In this document: positions 10,347 to 20,800 of the stretch, piece by piece
How positions within the stretch are numbered: the first letter of the stretch is position 1
Layout: the number at the start of each line of letters is the position of its first letter
Assembly: GCF_003144195.1 (NCBI RefSeq)
Contig: NW_020290053.1
Coordinates: 9,255-73,254 of the forward strand
DNA from: Ceraceosorus guamensis
Taxonomy: Eukaryota; Basidiomycota; Exobasidiomycetes; Ceraceosorales; Ceraceosoraceae
DNA: 64,000 bases
Direction of reading: 5' to 3'
Position numbers and translations under genes: made by a program
Notes under the pieces: model-generated
The model's database searches: none
What the model was told of the DNA's origin: nothing
The model's input: the letters and a program-made list of their open reading frames with translations, nothing else

Positions 10347-12248
10347 TCACTGCTGGTGAGCACTTTGCCTGCTCTTGAATGTGCGCTGTATGACCACCTC
10401 GTCATCCTCTTGCTCTGTGGGCAGAGGTGCAGCAGCAGCCTGCGGGGACGCAGGCACAATGGTGACGACCACAGAGTCAAAGGCCGATGCCACAAGCAGA
10501 GAGTGCAGGTGGGCGTTGAACCAGCCCCAGTTGCCAGGAGGACCTGGTGGGGGGTTGACGTAGAGCAGCTCCTGCGTGGCAGAGCTGTGAGGTTCGAGGA
10601 GCTCCGCACAGATGCCAGACCAGAGGGCAGGGTGGTCCAAAACGATGCAATGACAGCGCTGGCGTATCCATTGCTGCTCATCCTCGCTGCCCATGCTGGC
10701 TTGCGCCACTGCTCTGAACCCACAGTGCCCGTCTGGTGCAGGGTCATACTGTAGCCTCTTGCAGCAAATCGACTCCAGGTATGACTGCAGTGTTGCCGCT
10801 TGTTGCACCATTTTTGCTTCCTGTGGTCGTGGAAGGGGCACATGACGAGGGACCAAGGTGTAGCCCAGCCGGGCAATGATCTCCCAGCAGGCACCGAGTG
10901 GCTTGGCCTCGATGCGGATTGCAGCACCACTGCCTGCAACTTGGGCCAGACGTGGGCCTGCACCACCACGATGAGCTGTGAACCTGACAGCCGGCATGGG
11001 CACGGTGCCGATGATCTGCTCCACAACAACGAAGGACATTTGCGTCTCGGTGCGCTGGACTTGGACGTGTGCCAGAAAGGGCCATTGCTGCTCTAGGAGA
11101 GGATGTGCTGGTCCACTCCAATGAGCACTCACGTTGCTGAACCTGGCGCCTTCCGGTTGTCTCTCTGCCTGATCCCTCCCATCGATCGCTTCCTCCAGAG
11201 TGGCGTACGTTTGCGTTCCCAGAGGATGCTGGTACTCGTAGCCACTTTTGTGCTGGTGGATTTGGTAGCGACCAAGGCATTTGCGCATGTTGAGCTTGGT
11301 GGTGCGAGCTCTTAGGGCTGCATACGCAACTGCCGTGTAGTGGGCTGCGTGGAGAGTGCCGCACTCCACCACAGTGGGAGGATCGACGAATGAGGCGGCC
11401 CTGGCTGCCCACTGCTCACTGTCGGTGCAACTGTCAATCGCTTCAAGCTTGAGGGTCGATGAGCTTGACCCTAGGCCAAGCATTGGCGTTGACGTTTGCG
11501 CTGCCAGCCGGCGTGCGCTGAGCCTCGTGCTCTTTTTTGACCCAGCAGAAGATGCTGAGGGTGCTGGAGAGGTGGCCCGCTGCACGCAGCGAGGAGGGCG
11601 AGCAGGTTTGATGAGCGCTGGCGGTGCAGGCGAGGGTGCTGGCGAGGGCAAAGCTGGTGGCGAAGAGGAGCCGTACGGCACCAAGCCAGGCTGCTGGACC
11701 TTTGGCCTCTTCTTTGTGCTTGCCTTTGCTGCTAATTGTGGACTTGCCGGGTTGGCGCCACGCCGGTTGGCCATTTCATCGACCGAGCTGCGTTGGCCCA
11801 GGTCGCTCACTTGGTGCTTTAGGGAGGGTGAGCAAGGTGGCAGTGATGGTGCATCTGGACGTGATGGCCGCTGCAGTTGACATTTATGGCGCACCACTTG
11901 ATCCACCTGGCTCATGGACACCTTTGAAAGACCAAAGCGAGGATAAAATGTTGGTGGCTCGGTGGCGGCGCGGGAAGCAGCAGAGGTGGGCGGCGAGGAG
12001 GAGCCAAAGTGATTTGCCGGCTGCTGGTGCGGCTTTCCCAGATGACTACGTGTTGGCCCCATGGTCTGCTTTGCTGCAGTGGGGGCAAGGGCAGACATTG
12101 GGAAGAGTTGTCTGGCTGGCTCCTCTGTAGAGAACGAGAGCATACTGGTTGTTGGCTGTTGGGTGGGCACAGCCTCGGATCTCACAACCGTGTGCTGCTC
12201 AGCTGACTTTCTCTCCTCGGAATGATGATGAGCCGAAACCGTCCGCAA
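10347..12248 (-). CDS. OTU-like cysteine protease domain protein
   Basis: An intron-free frame of 633 aa. Residues 1-290 are low-complexity (Ser, Pro, Ala, Gln) with basic patches such as STKKRPKVQQ. Residues about 300-480 are moderately ordered (YQIHQHKSGYEYQHPLG, FVVVEQIIGTVPMP). The C-terminal part contains YDPAPDGHCGFRAVAQ; the PDGHCGFRA core (Asp506, Cys509) is the hallmark of the OTU (ovarian tumour) cysteine peptidase active site, and the following SEDEQQWIRQRC and NWGWFNAHLHSLLVASAFD fit the helix and strand that follow in OTU folds. The usual late His followed by an aromatic residue was not found, so catalysis is uncertain. OTU proteins remove ubiquitin or related modifiers; similar stand-alone OTU genes in fungi and plants can derive from transposons. 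No transposase was seen nearby. Confidence 0.6.
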   Translation of the reverse strand: MRTVSAHHHSEERKSAEQHTVVRSEAVPTQQPTTSMLSFSTEEPARQLFPMSALAPTAAKQTMGPTRSHLGKPHQQPANHFGSSSPPTSAASRAATEPPTFYPRFGLSKVSMSQVDQVVRHKCQLQRPSRPDAPSLPPCSPSLKHQVSDLGQRSSVDEMANRRGANPASPQLAAKASTKKRPKVQQPGLVPYGSSSPPALPSPAPSPAPPALIKPARPPRCVQRATSPAPSASSAGSKKSTRLSARRLAAQTSTPMLGLGSSSSTLKLEAIDSCTDSEQWAARAASFVDPPTVVECGTLHAAHYTAVAYAALRARTTKLNMRKCLGRYQIHQHKSGYEYQHPLGTQTYATLEEAIDGRDQAERQPEGARFSNVSAHWSGPAHPLLEQQWPFLAHVQVQRTETQMSFVVVEQIIGTVPMPAVRFTAHRGGAGPRLAQVAGSGAAIRIEAKPLGACWEIIARLGYTLVPRHVPLPRPQEAKMVQQAATLQSYLESICCKRLQYDPAPDGHCGFRAVAQASMGSEDEQQWIRQRCHCIVLDHPALWSGICAELLEPHSSATQELLYVNPPPGPPGNWGWFNAHLHSLLVASAFDSVVVTIVPASPQAAAAPLPTEQEDDEVVIQRTFKSRQSAHQQ

Positions 12249-12299
12249 TGGGGCGCAGGTGGCTGCTGGCGTTGGTCTGCTTGCCTGCTGTCAGCCAGG

Positions 12300-12420
12300 A
12301 GGGGTAGGTGGAAGCTGCTGCGGTGGTTGCTGGTGCTGCTGCTGCTGCTGCGGCTGCGGTGCTGTTCTCTGCTGCCACGGCTGCAGTGCTGCTCTCTGCT
12401 GCTTGCGCTCCTCTTCCTTG
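12300..12420. repeat. CTG/CAG-rich low-complexity tract
   Basis: Imperfect CTG/GCT triplets, with a pure run near 12333-12350. Open in most frames (poly-Ala, poly-Gln or poly-Leu), which is a repeat effect. It lies just upstream of the OTU gene start. Confidence 0.6.
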
Positions 12421-12559
12421 ACCAGATGAGCCTGTGCAGGCTCCCCACATCCCACACTCCGCGCAGTTGCTGACCGTGCGAGACCACAACGATGGGCCGA
12501 ATGGAAGCGCTCAGAGACGTGTGTGTGCGAAGGGGCGGGGCTATTTCCGAGGCGAATGG

Positions 12560-12735
12560 GGGATCGGTAATCAAATGCAAAGCGAAGACAATTCTGGAGG
12601 ACGGGTGGGAGAGGGGTGTCAAAAGACAATTTTGGAGGGCAGACGCGAGAGAGGTATCAAAGACAAAGCGAAGACATCACCGGACACCGGGCGTGAGGGA
12701 GATGTCAAAGACGAAAGGGAAGGAGACTCCCGGTT
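12560..12735. repeat. Degenerate tandem repeat of about 40-50 bp
   Basis: Three or four diverged copies of a unit containing GACAATTYTGGAGG...GTGRGAGRGGTGTCAAA; the copies share the closing TCAAA(A)GAC word. No coding role supported. Confidence 0.45.
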
Positions 12736-12748
12736 CAGCTAGTCGAAG

Positions 12749-13812
12749 TGCCGGCCCCTTGATGGTCAGAGACCCCTACGGACATGTGTAGAGCTCTGTC
12801 CTGGTCGCTCAATGCTGTCAATGAGCTCCGAATTTGACTTCAGGCCGCAACATATAGCACAAGGCAACCGCACTCGTCATGGCCCCGCATGAGCCAGGAG
12901 GGGCGCGTTTCTATTTTACGCGGCATGAGGCGACTCTAGAACGTTGATGCTTGCCTGGAATGCACAGAGCTGCACAACGTAAAGGGGGCCCAGATTTGCC
13001 CCGCGTGGAGCGCACCTCCAATCATATGTGGTCCCAATTGATTCGTCCAGTCTCCCGATCTCAGTGGGTAAGTTTAACATGATAACAGCATGGCGACGTT
13101 TTCATACTAGGTACAAGGTACGGCTGACTCGAACAGAGAATTGCGACAGCTGGATTTCCTTGAAAGTCTGTGCTTGTAGTGTCGGTCTATAATACACTTT
13201 GAGTCATTCGGTACCTACGTCTACGCAAAAAGCTGAACCGTGGCTGGTGTGGAGGTGAGTATTGCATTTTGGAGTCGCTAATGTCCCACATTTGCGAGCT
13301 CTCGCAGAAGTGTGAGAACGAAACACAAGTTTGCAGACCAAAAATTAACTTCAGTCGCGTACCGACGCAATTGCTATTGCAGCTTTATGACTCGTCCTAG
13401 GTTGTGGACTCCACCACTTTGCGCTTCGCATACTACAAACTCTACTTTGGTCAACGCTTTGAGTCAGGGGATTGCGAGAGCGTGGAGCACGAGTTGAAGT
13501 CCAACATGTGCCAGTCGTGAGCCTTGGGTGCGTGGCAGTGATCCACTTACTGTCCAATTTCCCAATGAATGAGATCGAGGTAAGAACCACGATCCGCGCC
13601 GCACAAAGCAGCGCGCGCGCATCGCTCCGCCTCTCACAATTCTCGCGTGCTAGCCTCACCGATCAAGTCCTTCGCTGTGTGGCGCTCGATATTTGCCAGA
13701 CAGCTATTCTCGATAAACAGCCTCTGGCATCAGGGTCTGACAGGCTGATGGACTTGTAACATCTCGATTGGTCGTTGGACGGAACCTCATTGTAGCGCTT
13801 GCCTGATTTAAC
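12749..13812. other. Intergenic upstream of gene at 13928
   Basis: No coding region or RNA supported. Confidence 0.4.
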
Positions 13813-13818
13813 TATAAG
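13813..13818 (+). promoter_or_regulatory. TATA box of the gene at 13928
   Basis: TATAAG 115 bp upstream of the ATG, followed by a pyrimidine-rich leader (CCCCTTTCCATCTTCTTAC and on). Confidence 0.55.
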
Positions 13819-13927
13819 TGTCGCTGCTCCACTGCTAAATTGTTGCGTCCGCTCTTCATCCCCTTTCCATCTTCTTACATCTTCATCTTCCTCCCTTGCG
13901 CCCCACAATTTTCACCTGCCATTCATC

Positions 13928-14538
13928 ATGAATCTCCTTCAGTCGCTACTTTTCGTGTGGTTCGCCGCATTTGCAGCATCTGCCAGTCCCCTGCCACTAG
14001 AATTGACGTCATTCTCTTGTGGAAACAAATTCGTTCTAGTCATGAGCTACAGTCGGTCAAGCCTCTCCATTCCATATGATGCAGTAGTGCCAGGTGAGCC
14101 TTTGTACCGAGCATGTAGGCGTTTTTTTGGCCATCAGTCTCAAAAAGAAAGTCTTTGTTTTATCTGTGCATCAACAATGTCGTGCCGGCTGCAACTCTGT
14201 TCAACGTCACAGAGCAACTGCGCGATCTGCTGCATGTGCATCCTCATGCAACTCGCAAACCATCACTACTCTTGGCCCCAACACTTTCGCGTGCGGAGAG
14301 CTTTCCGATCTGGATAGGCCGAGCGCTACAAAGCCTTTGGGACGCACCGAGTCGGTTCAACAGAAGAGACACACCCTTCATCAAAATGCCCAAAAATCCT
14401 TCCAACAAGGATCACAAGAAGGGACCCGCGTTCCCACCAGTTCATACCGATGAGCATCTCCGAGATAAACCCCCAAGCTGCGATGATGGACCAGGCACAT
14501 GTACCTTTGGACTTGGTGGTCCTGGTCTAACTCACTAA
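13928..14538 (+). CDS. Small secreted protein of FG-GLT family (member 3)
   Basis: 188 aa from exons 13928-14093 and 14138-14538; intron 14094-14137 (GTGAGC donor, CCATCAG acceptor, phase 1, only 44 bp). Signal peptide MNLLQSLLFVWFAAFAASAS with the likely cut before a Pro-Leu-Pro. Exon 2 reads LFYLCINNVVPAATLFNV, then a basic Pro/Lys stretch (KMPKNPSNKDHKKGPAFPP), then the ending CDDGPGTCTFGLGGPGLTH. The basic stretch, paired cysteines and FGLG..GLT ending resemble the protein at 7485. A later acceptor is possible, since 44 bp is short, but this one preserves the frame. Function unknown. Confidence 0.65.
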
Positions 14539-17318
14539 GTCCTGAGTGTGTTCTTCTTCTCGCAGGGCTGCGCGTGAGTTTGGGGTCCCGGAAGGTAGTG
14601 GACGGAACTTACTCTGACAGCTCGGTCATCGTTCCTGCTTTCCAGTGCTCTTCGTCGTGCTGTTCTGCGCTTGATTTTTGGTTGTGTCAGCCTTTCCAAG
14701 AGGTTGCAGGCCTAGAGCCGAGCCTTTCCCTGGTAACAAGTTTGACTCAGTATGACTGGCCCAGTGTCAACTATTTCAGTCCTCTTCTTGCTTGTTATCG
14801 ATCAGATCATAGCTTGCAATCTATCAAGTCTTTGCCGACCATGACATTGATTGATCGTCGTAGTGCACCCTCAGATGATAATTCCTAAATCCTGTTCGAG
14901 ATATGGACGAGCGTTGCAGACGGCGAGGAAGCACCGAGAGCGTGTGAAGCTTACTTGGCTTATTCGCTGCCTCGAATGCTGTCCCGAAGCGGCAAGTCTC
15001 CCCAATTGACGCGAATATTGTAGCCTGCGGCGCATCGCGAGAAGTTTTTCGCCGCGCGACATTTCGTTTACCAGAACTGAGTACTGAGAGCCGATGTAGT
15101 TGGCTACATGGGGTGTATCTGAGCCAATCAAGGCCTCTACCTCGGATTTGCAGCGTAAGCACCATCATGTGCGTATTTGCGAAAATTCTTCGGCCTTGCT
15201 TAGTTGCCCATCGTCTCTTGCGGCAAAATATTTCGGTTTGTTACGCAACTAAGGCGTGTAAGCGTTTCCCGATAGCTCCGTGCCACGGGTTTTTCAAAAA
15301 AGGCCACAGAGTGATACACGGTCTCTACATGCCAGTACAATCAATGGAGTGTCAGCACTCCTGTGAGGGCTTCACAAGAGACCAGCCCCCAGTCAGATGG
15401 TTTCTTTTTTGCAATGATGGCAAAGACGTCAGGGAACCCAAACTTCCTCACACAGCTTTCCTGGGCCATGGTGCAACATTTACAGGGTAGTCATCGCTTT
15501 TGCCACCTACAAATGCTCGTGATGCTGAGGGCCCCCTTTTGTTCTCGGGGGCTACAGAGTTTCTGAGTCTGAGGTCGTCGCATCGTCGGGCCAAATGTTG
15601 GCGCACCGTGAAGGCTAATTTCAGGCGAATAGAGTTCTGATAGCACATCCTCGAGCGTCATCTCTCTGCGGTTTGTGATAGTCTCTCCGCTGGGGCACAA
15701 GTCTGGGCTCTACTTTGTTGACACAAGACGATTCGTAGATCGCCTTGACGGTATAAAGCATCACAGGCAGAAATCTGAAAGCTCCGATGAACGACCATTG
15801 CAATCGCGGTCTCGCTCGGCTTCACCGATGGGCCGATCCATCTTCAATCATGTTGACGACCACTTTCAAAGTAGCTTCAAGAGCGGCTTTCGTTTCAAGA
15901 GTGAGCGCCCAACGCAAATTTAGGGCACACTAGTTGCCTTGAAAGCTTTCGGCGAGGTCGGCAACGTGTACAGGCTTTGCGGAGAAGCAAAAGAACGCAG
16001 CAGCAACTTTTCTGGTGGCGATTGCCAGACACATAGAATCCCGTTGACGCAAAGCATTCCCGCAGGCAACGCTGTCCCATAAGGTTGAAATTGGACCTAC
16101 CGTGCCCTGGACGCCTTTATGCAAGTTTACACAGAGAAGGCTCCTCATCTTTCCTCTTCATTTTCCAATTGAAATTTGTTTGATCCAGACGTCATCATGA
16201 CATAGCACCGAGCATTCGACTCTGACTTGTCCTGCGGATTTTTGCGCATGACTCGTTGCTCTGAGAAGGTCTCCAAGCAGCCTGCGACACTGCCAACTTG
16301 TTCGAAGTGGGCGTGTCACGTCTAATCACTCAGTGTCATACTCTTTTGAGCTGACTTTCGGGCTCAGCGCCTTAAACTGAATCAGCAATTGAGTGCCGAA
16401 GGAATAGCAACGATCGCAACGACTCCTTCCCTTTGTCCAAGCGGACGTCAGCTCAAACGAGGGTTGACGAACGCTGAGTTTTCTTAGTTGGAAGCATTCC
16501 CTACAGCACAGCAGCTTTATATAATCCGCGAACGAAACGAATTCCAAAGCGGTTGAACACTATTAGACCAGGCATTGGGCTGTAGCGAGGCTAGCGACCT
16601 ACTGACAAAACGTTTGAGAGGTACAGCAGAACCGTGATGTGAAGATTTGACCAGGCGCACTAAGAAAACAAATCTCGTCTAACATTTGCTCTAAGCCCTA
16701 GCTAGTAAGGTTGGAGCTCGCCGCAATCTATTTCCCTAGCTATGCTTGCTGCACGAATAGGTGACCTCCGACGGCGAGAAGCCAAACCGATCTCATCTTG
16801 TACAGATCCACACAAAGCTCAGAGACATTTTTAACGATCACCAATGTTTGCTGCTTACCTTGAACTGCAACGAAAGCAGAATCAAAAGTAAAGTTGAAGA
16901 GCGCGTCAACCCTAGGCTTAGTGACAGCAAACGCCTCGAGGAAGCAGATGGAGATATCAGAAATTTGCTGCAACTTTCGCAGTCAGACTCCTCGATTGAA
17001 ACGTTTCCAAGAAACTTCATTTCTATAGAAGCCTCTTCCACCATTAGTTACGAGCGATCGCATATGCTGCACTGCGCTGATCCATGTCGAGCAAGCGCTT
17101 TTGGTGCATTGCAGACGCTCCCAATTTCCCTCAAGGTCCTTGGAAGGCGCCATCGTACACTGCGACTGGCTCGAGCACTCACTTGCTTGAGCTAATTTTG
17201 CGCCAGGTTGCCGGTCTGCTGGCTCCACAGCTGGCGTTCGCTCAACTTCAATTACAAACTCGGAAATCAATCAAAAGCGTTCACGCCATACATGGAAAAA
17301 AATTAAGTATGGAACACA
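14539..17318. other. Long intergenic region with ambiguous short frames
   Basis: No gene could be completed. Protein-like fragments occur on the minus strand at about 15440-15700 (REMTLEDVLSELYSPEISL) and on the plus strand at 15675-15923 (VDTRRFVDRLDGIKHH). They overlap on opposite strands and neither has a convincing start and splice partner. One may be a small gene. Confidence 0.3.
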
Positions 17319-17383
17319 GGATGAGCAAGTTGCTGAGAAATTGTGGGTCTTTGTACCACAATTTCTGAGCTCCTTGCTCATCC
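17319..17383. repeat. 28-bp inverted repeat with 9-nt loop
   Basis: Left arm 17319-17346 (starts GGATGAGCAAG, ends GAAATTGTGG) and right arm 17356-17383 (CCACAATTTC ... CTTGCTCATCC) are complementary at 25 of 28 positions around the 9-nt loop GTCTTTGTA. As RNA it would form a long stable hairpin. It lies about 480 bp beyond the stop of TOP3, in non-coding DNA. Confidence 0.8.
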
Positions 17384-17860
17384 TTAGGGGCGGTCAACTT
17401 CGATGCACGTTCGCCAGCTTCGCAGCTTTTCCGGTTCAAGGATAATTGCTTGGCTTCTCTCGTTAGACTTTCCAACGTCAAGTGTGTCGCGCCATTTGTT
17501 TCGTAATTCTGTGGCCGCAGGCCGCTAAGGAGGGCCCAGTCACAAAGGGCGGCGAGGGAACCAAAAGAAGGCGCTGTGCATTCATTCGCACAATTCGTCT
17601 TGCGCGTGGCTCACTGACGAACCAAACTCCGAAGCGAAAGCAACCTGTGGCAAATTGACTCATGCACGGTGCCGTTCAAGCGCTGACAGGGACGGGATTG
17701 AAAATCCCGCTTCATGTTTGTGACCCTTCGTTCTTTAGTCCTGACAGACATGACCCAAGCAGCTGCACGAATGACGAACTGGGCCGAGTGAAAGAACAGG
17801 TGACTAATTTGCGCTGATCACTATTTTGCTTTCAATCTACAAATGACATGCTTTTCGAGA

Positions 17861-20800
17861 TCATGATTTCCTCTTCTTACTTGGCCCCGGAACATTGCGA
17901 TCCCCTGCCTTGTGCCGCACATCCCATCCATCCGCTTCTTGCTGAGGGCAGCTACTAGCCCAATGGCCCGGCTGACCGCATCTGAAGCACGTCCCGCTAT
18001 TATCGGGTGGCTGATCGCGAGCAAACCTGCTTCCGGGATTGCGCAGAGCAGTTTCCGACTCGGACGGACATTCGCTTGCCCAGTGGCCCTCTTGGCCACA
18101 GTTGAAACAGGCTTGTGTCGCGCTAGAACCGCCTTGTCTGTTTCTTGACTTGGACGAGGCTGATCTGCGCGAGTTGTTGCCAGTCGGACATTCCGAGGCC
18201 CAGTGGCCCTTCTGCTGGCACAGAAAACACTCGCCAGACGATCCTGAGGTGATACCGAGGCTACCGGATATGGCGCCGTCCTCGGAAACCCATTCGAAGA
18301 AACCGCATCGGGAGATGGTCGACTCTTTCGAGCAAGTGTAAAAGTGTCGTCCCTTGTTCGGACCGTCCTGGACGCGTGAAAATCAGTAAGAATAGTCCGA
18401 ACGCGCTTGCCGACCTCCGGGGATTTGTCGAAGATGCAGCATGAACTCACCTTGTTGACTTGGCACACTTTAGCGTCCAAATCGCATCTGCACCTGACTG
18501 CTGGAGTTTGATCTTTTGGAGGCTCAGCCAGACGCCGCAAGTGTCTGATCTGAGCGTTCTGCAGGGCAAATTAAATGTCAGCGCGCCCGCAGCAGGCGAC
18601 TGGCGGTGCCACCGCAGATCTCTGCCTCACTGGAGAAAGATCAGCAGCGTTAGACCCCAACGCTCCGGCGCCGTCGGCATCTGTCCATGCGAAGAATCCG
18701 CAACCACCTTCCTCCTTCGGTGCTGAACATGCGTAAAATTGCCGCCCCTGATTTGCTCCCGTCTTGTTTACTGTGCGCGTCACAGAGGGTCGACAGCATC
18801 GACAATGAGGTGTCTCAAATGAAGCAGCCGAAGTCCGACTGGACGCCGCCGAGGCTAGCGTTGAGGTCGAGGCGTTCATCGAGCGTGAAGAACTAGCTGA
18901 GGCAAAGGACCGATCGGAGAGGTCAGGAGCTGTCACTTCTGGCCGTCTATGACCCCGTTGAACATTGCTGGGAGTGGCTCTAGACGCCAGAGCCGTGGTG
19001 GTTCTGTCAAGCCGACGATCAGCAACGCTGGCTTGTAGAGCCTCCGGCCGATTGGGACCATTCGCAGGACCGGAGCCTTCGAGATGGCCGTCGCGGTGAT
19101 CGACCGTTTGATCGTTGAACGAAGGGACTGGGGAGGGATGCCTGTGAGCGTCGTCATTTTCGATCAAAGCTTCTAGCATAGCTTGCTCGTCTAGCATCTC
19201 GAATCCATCATCGTCGACGGGCGGAGAACCGTCGAGCTCGTCTTGAAATACAATACGTCGCGGAGGAGCAACGGATGATTTGCCGGCGGACGATCCGAGG
19301 CGCTCGACACCATTCGACAATCGCTGGGTCGACCTTGGACCTGCGACCGCTTGCACGTGTCCGTTAGCCTGGATGGCAAGTCTGGTCCTGCCGTGCCGTG
19401 AAGCACCAGAGCTGGTGTCCGCGGACGCCCGTGAGGGTTCGGAGACGTCGTGAAAAATGTCATCGTCCGAGTCGTCGTCGTCAAAGACAATGGCAGTCTC
19501 CGGGTTGAAACCAGTCCTGACAGGAGCAGGTAAGTTTGCATGGCGAGCTGCAGATCCGGTCGATGAGGGAGGAAGGTACGAGCGCCTGTGCTCCGGAGCA
19601 TAGGTCACGTCAGGCTCCGAGCGACTAACAGTGACAGAGCGTGACCGTACTGGACTAAGGTTCTGGTTGGTGCTCGGCGCCCTGGGCTGATCCGGAGCGG
19701 GGCCAGCTGGCGGACCGTCGGATCCGCCACCAGTAGTTCCCTCTGTGGCGGCGTCTTCGTCCCCTTGTTCCACACCTCTCAGGTACTTTCGCACACTCGC
19801 AACGACGGTGCCAAGCTCGCGCGTGGAGATAATGAACATCTCCCTGTACTGGGCCAGGCTTTCCTGAAGGATCTCACTCTTCGTCGACTGGCCGGTAGTA
19901 ATGCGAAGGAGCCTTGCTTCGGTCTGGATTGCAGCGATTCAAAGCAGTTAGAATCCCTTGCGCTGACGAGTCGCACGGTGTTTCTCGATGGAGCAAGCAC
20001 GTCTGCACTTACCTCACGCCTTAGTTGCGGCCCACAAAGACCTCCAGTTCCAGTAGGATTGGGCACGTCGGAAGTCGATGCACCGGGCGCTGAGCCGGTC
20101 GTCGCTGGATATCTAATGGCGTCATAACCAAGAACCAAGCCCATGCCTAGCGTAGAAGGAACTAGATAGGTGACCCTGCCACCGTTCGGCTCGCCGGACC
20201 GCGATGCAGCACTGCTGGCTCCTCTTCCTGTCGCACGCGCAGAGGCTCGCGCGTTTGCTCTAGCTCTGCCTCTGCCTCTCCCACGCCCAGACCTGCCATC
20301 TGAGCCCCCCTCTGCATCCTCACTCGAAGTTGTCTCGAATACGTAGCCCCTTTCACAGACTTTTTCGATGTGTTCAGCAATTGTCGCGTCCGTCCCAATA
20401 CCGTTGCGGTCCATCAAAGCGACGAGATCAGCTTGCGTTAGCAATTTGGGCGCTGTGGTCGCCCCCTCCTTGATGCTGAGATCGGCGTCCGGGGGAGCAG
20501 ACGAGAAGGTTTGTCCCACGGTGTAAGCAGGAAGAATGGACGTCGACCAAGTGTCGTACGTGAAGACATCGAGATAATTTCGAGCCAATATTTGGAGGCC
20601 TGCATAGCGCTCACGCGTTAGCATACTTGCGCGCTTATTGGCCCCACGGTCCAGGTGGCCTGTCACTTACCAGAAGCGCTGAAACCTTCGGTACCGAGCT
20701 CGAGAGCGACACTCGTCTGCAGTCCCTTGGCGTCAAGGTGACACCCAGCAAGGAATCTCCTAGTGACATACTCGTAGACTCTCTTTTCGTCCCCCGAGAG

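Noticed and set aside
10311-11880. Plus-strand open frames opposite the OTU-like gene (for example 10311-10754 and 11356-11880)
   Set aside because: Antisense shadows of a longer, domain-bearing frame; no domain or start context of their own.
12199-12629. Poly-Ala, poly-Gln and poly-Leu frames upstream of the OTU gene
   Set aside because: Products of a CTG/CAG tract that is open in several frames at once.
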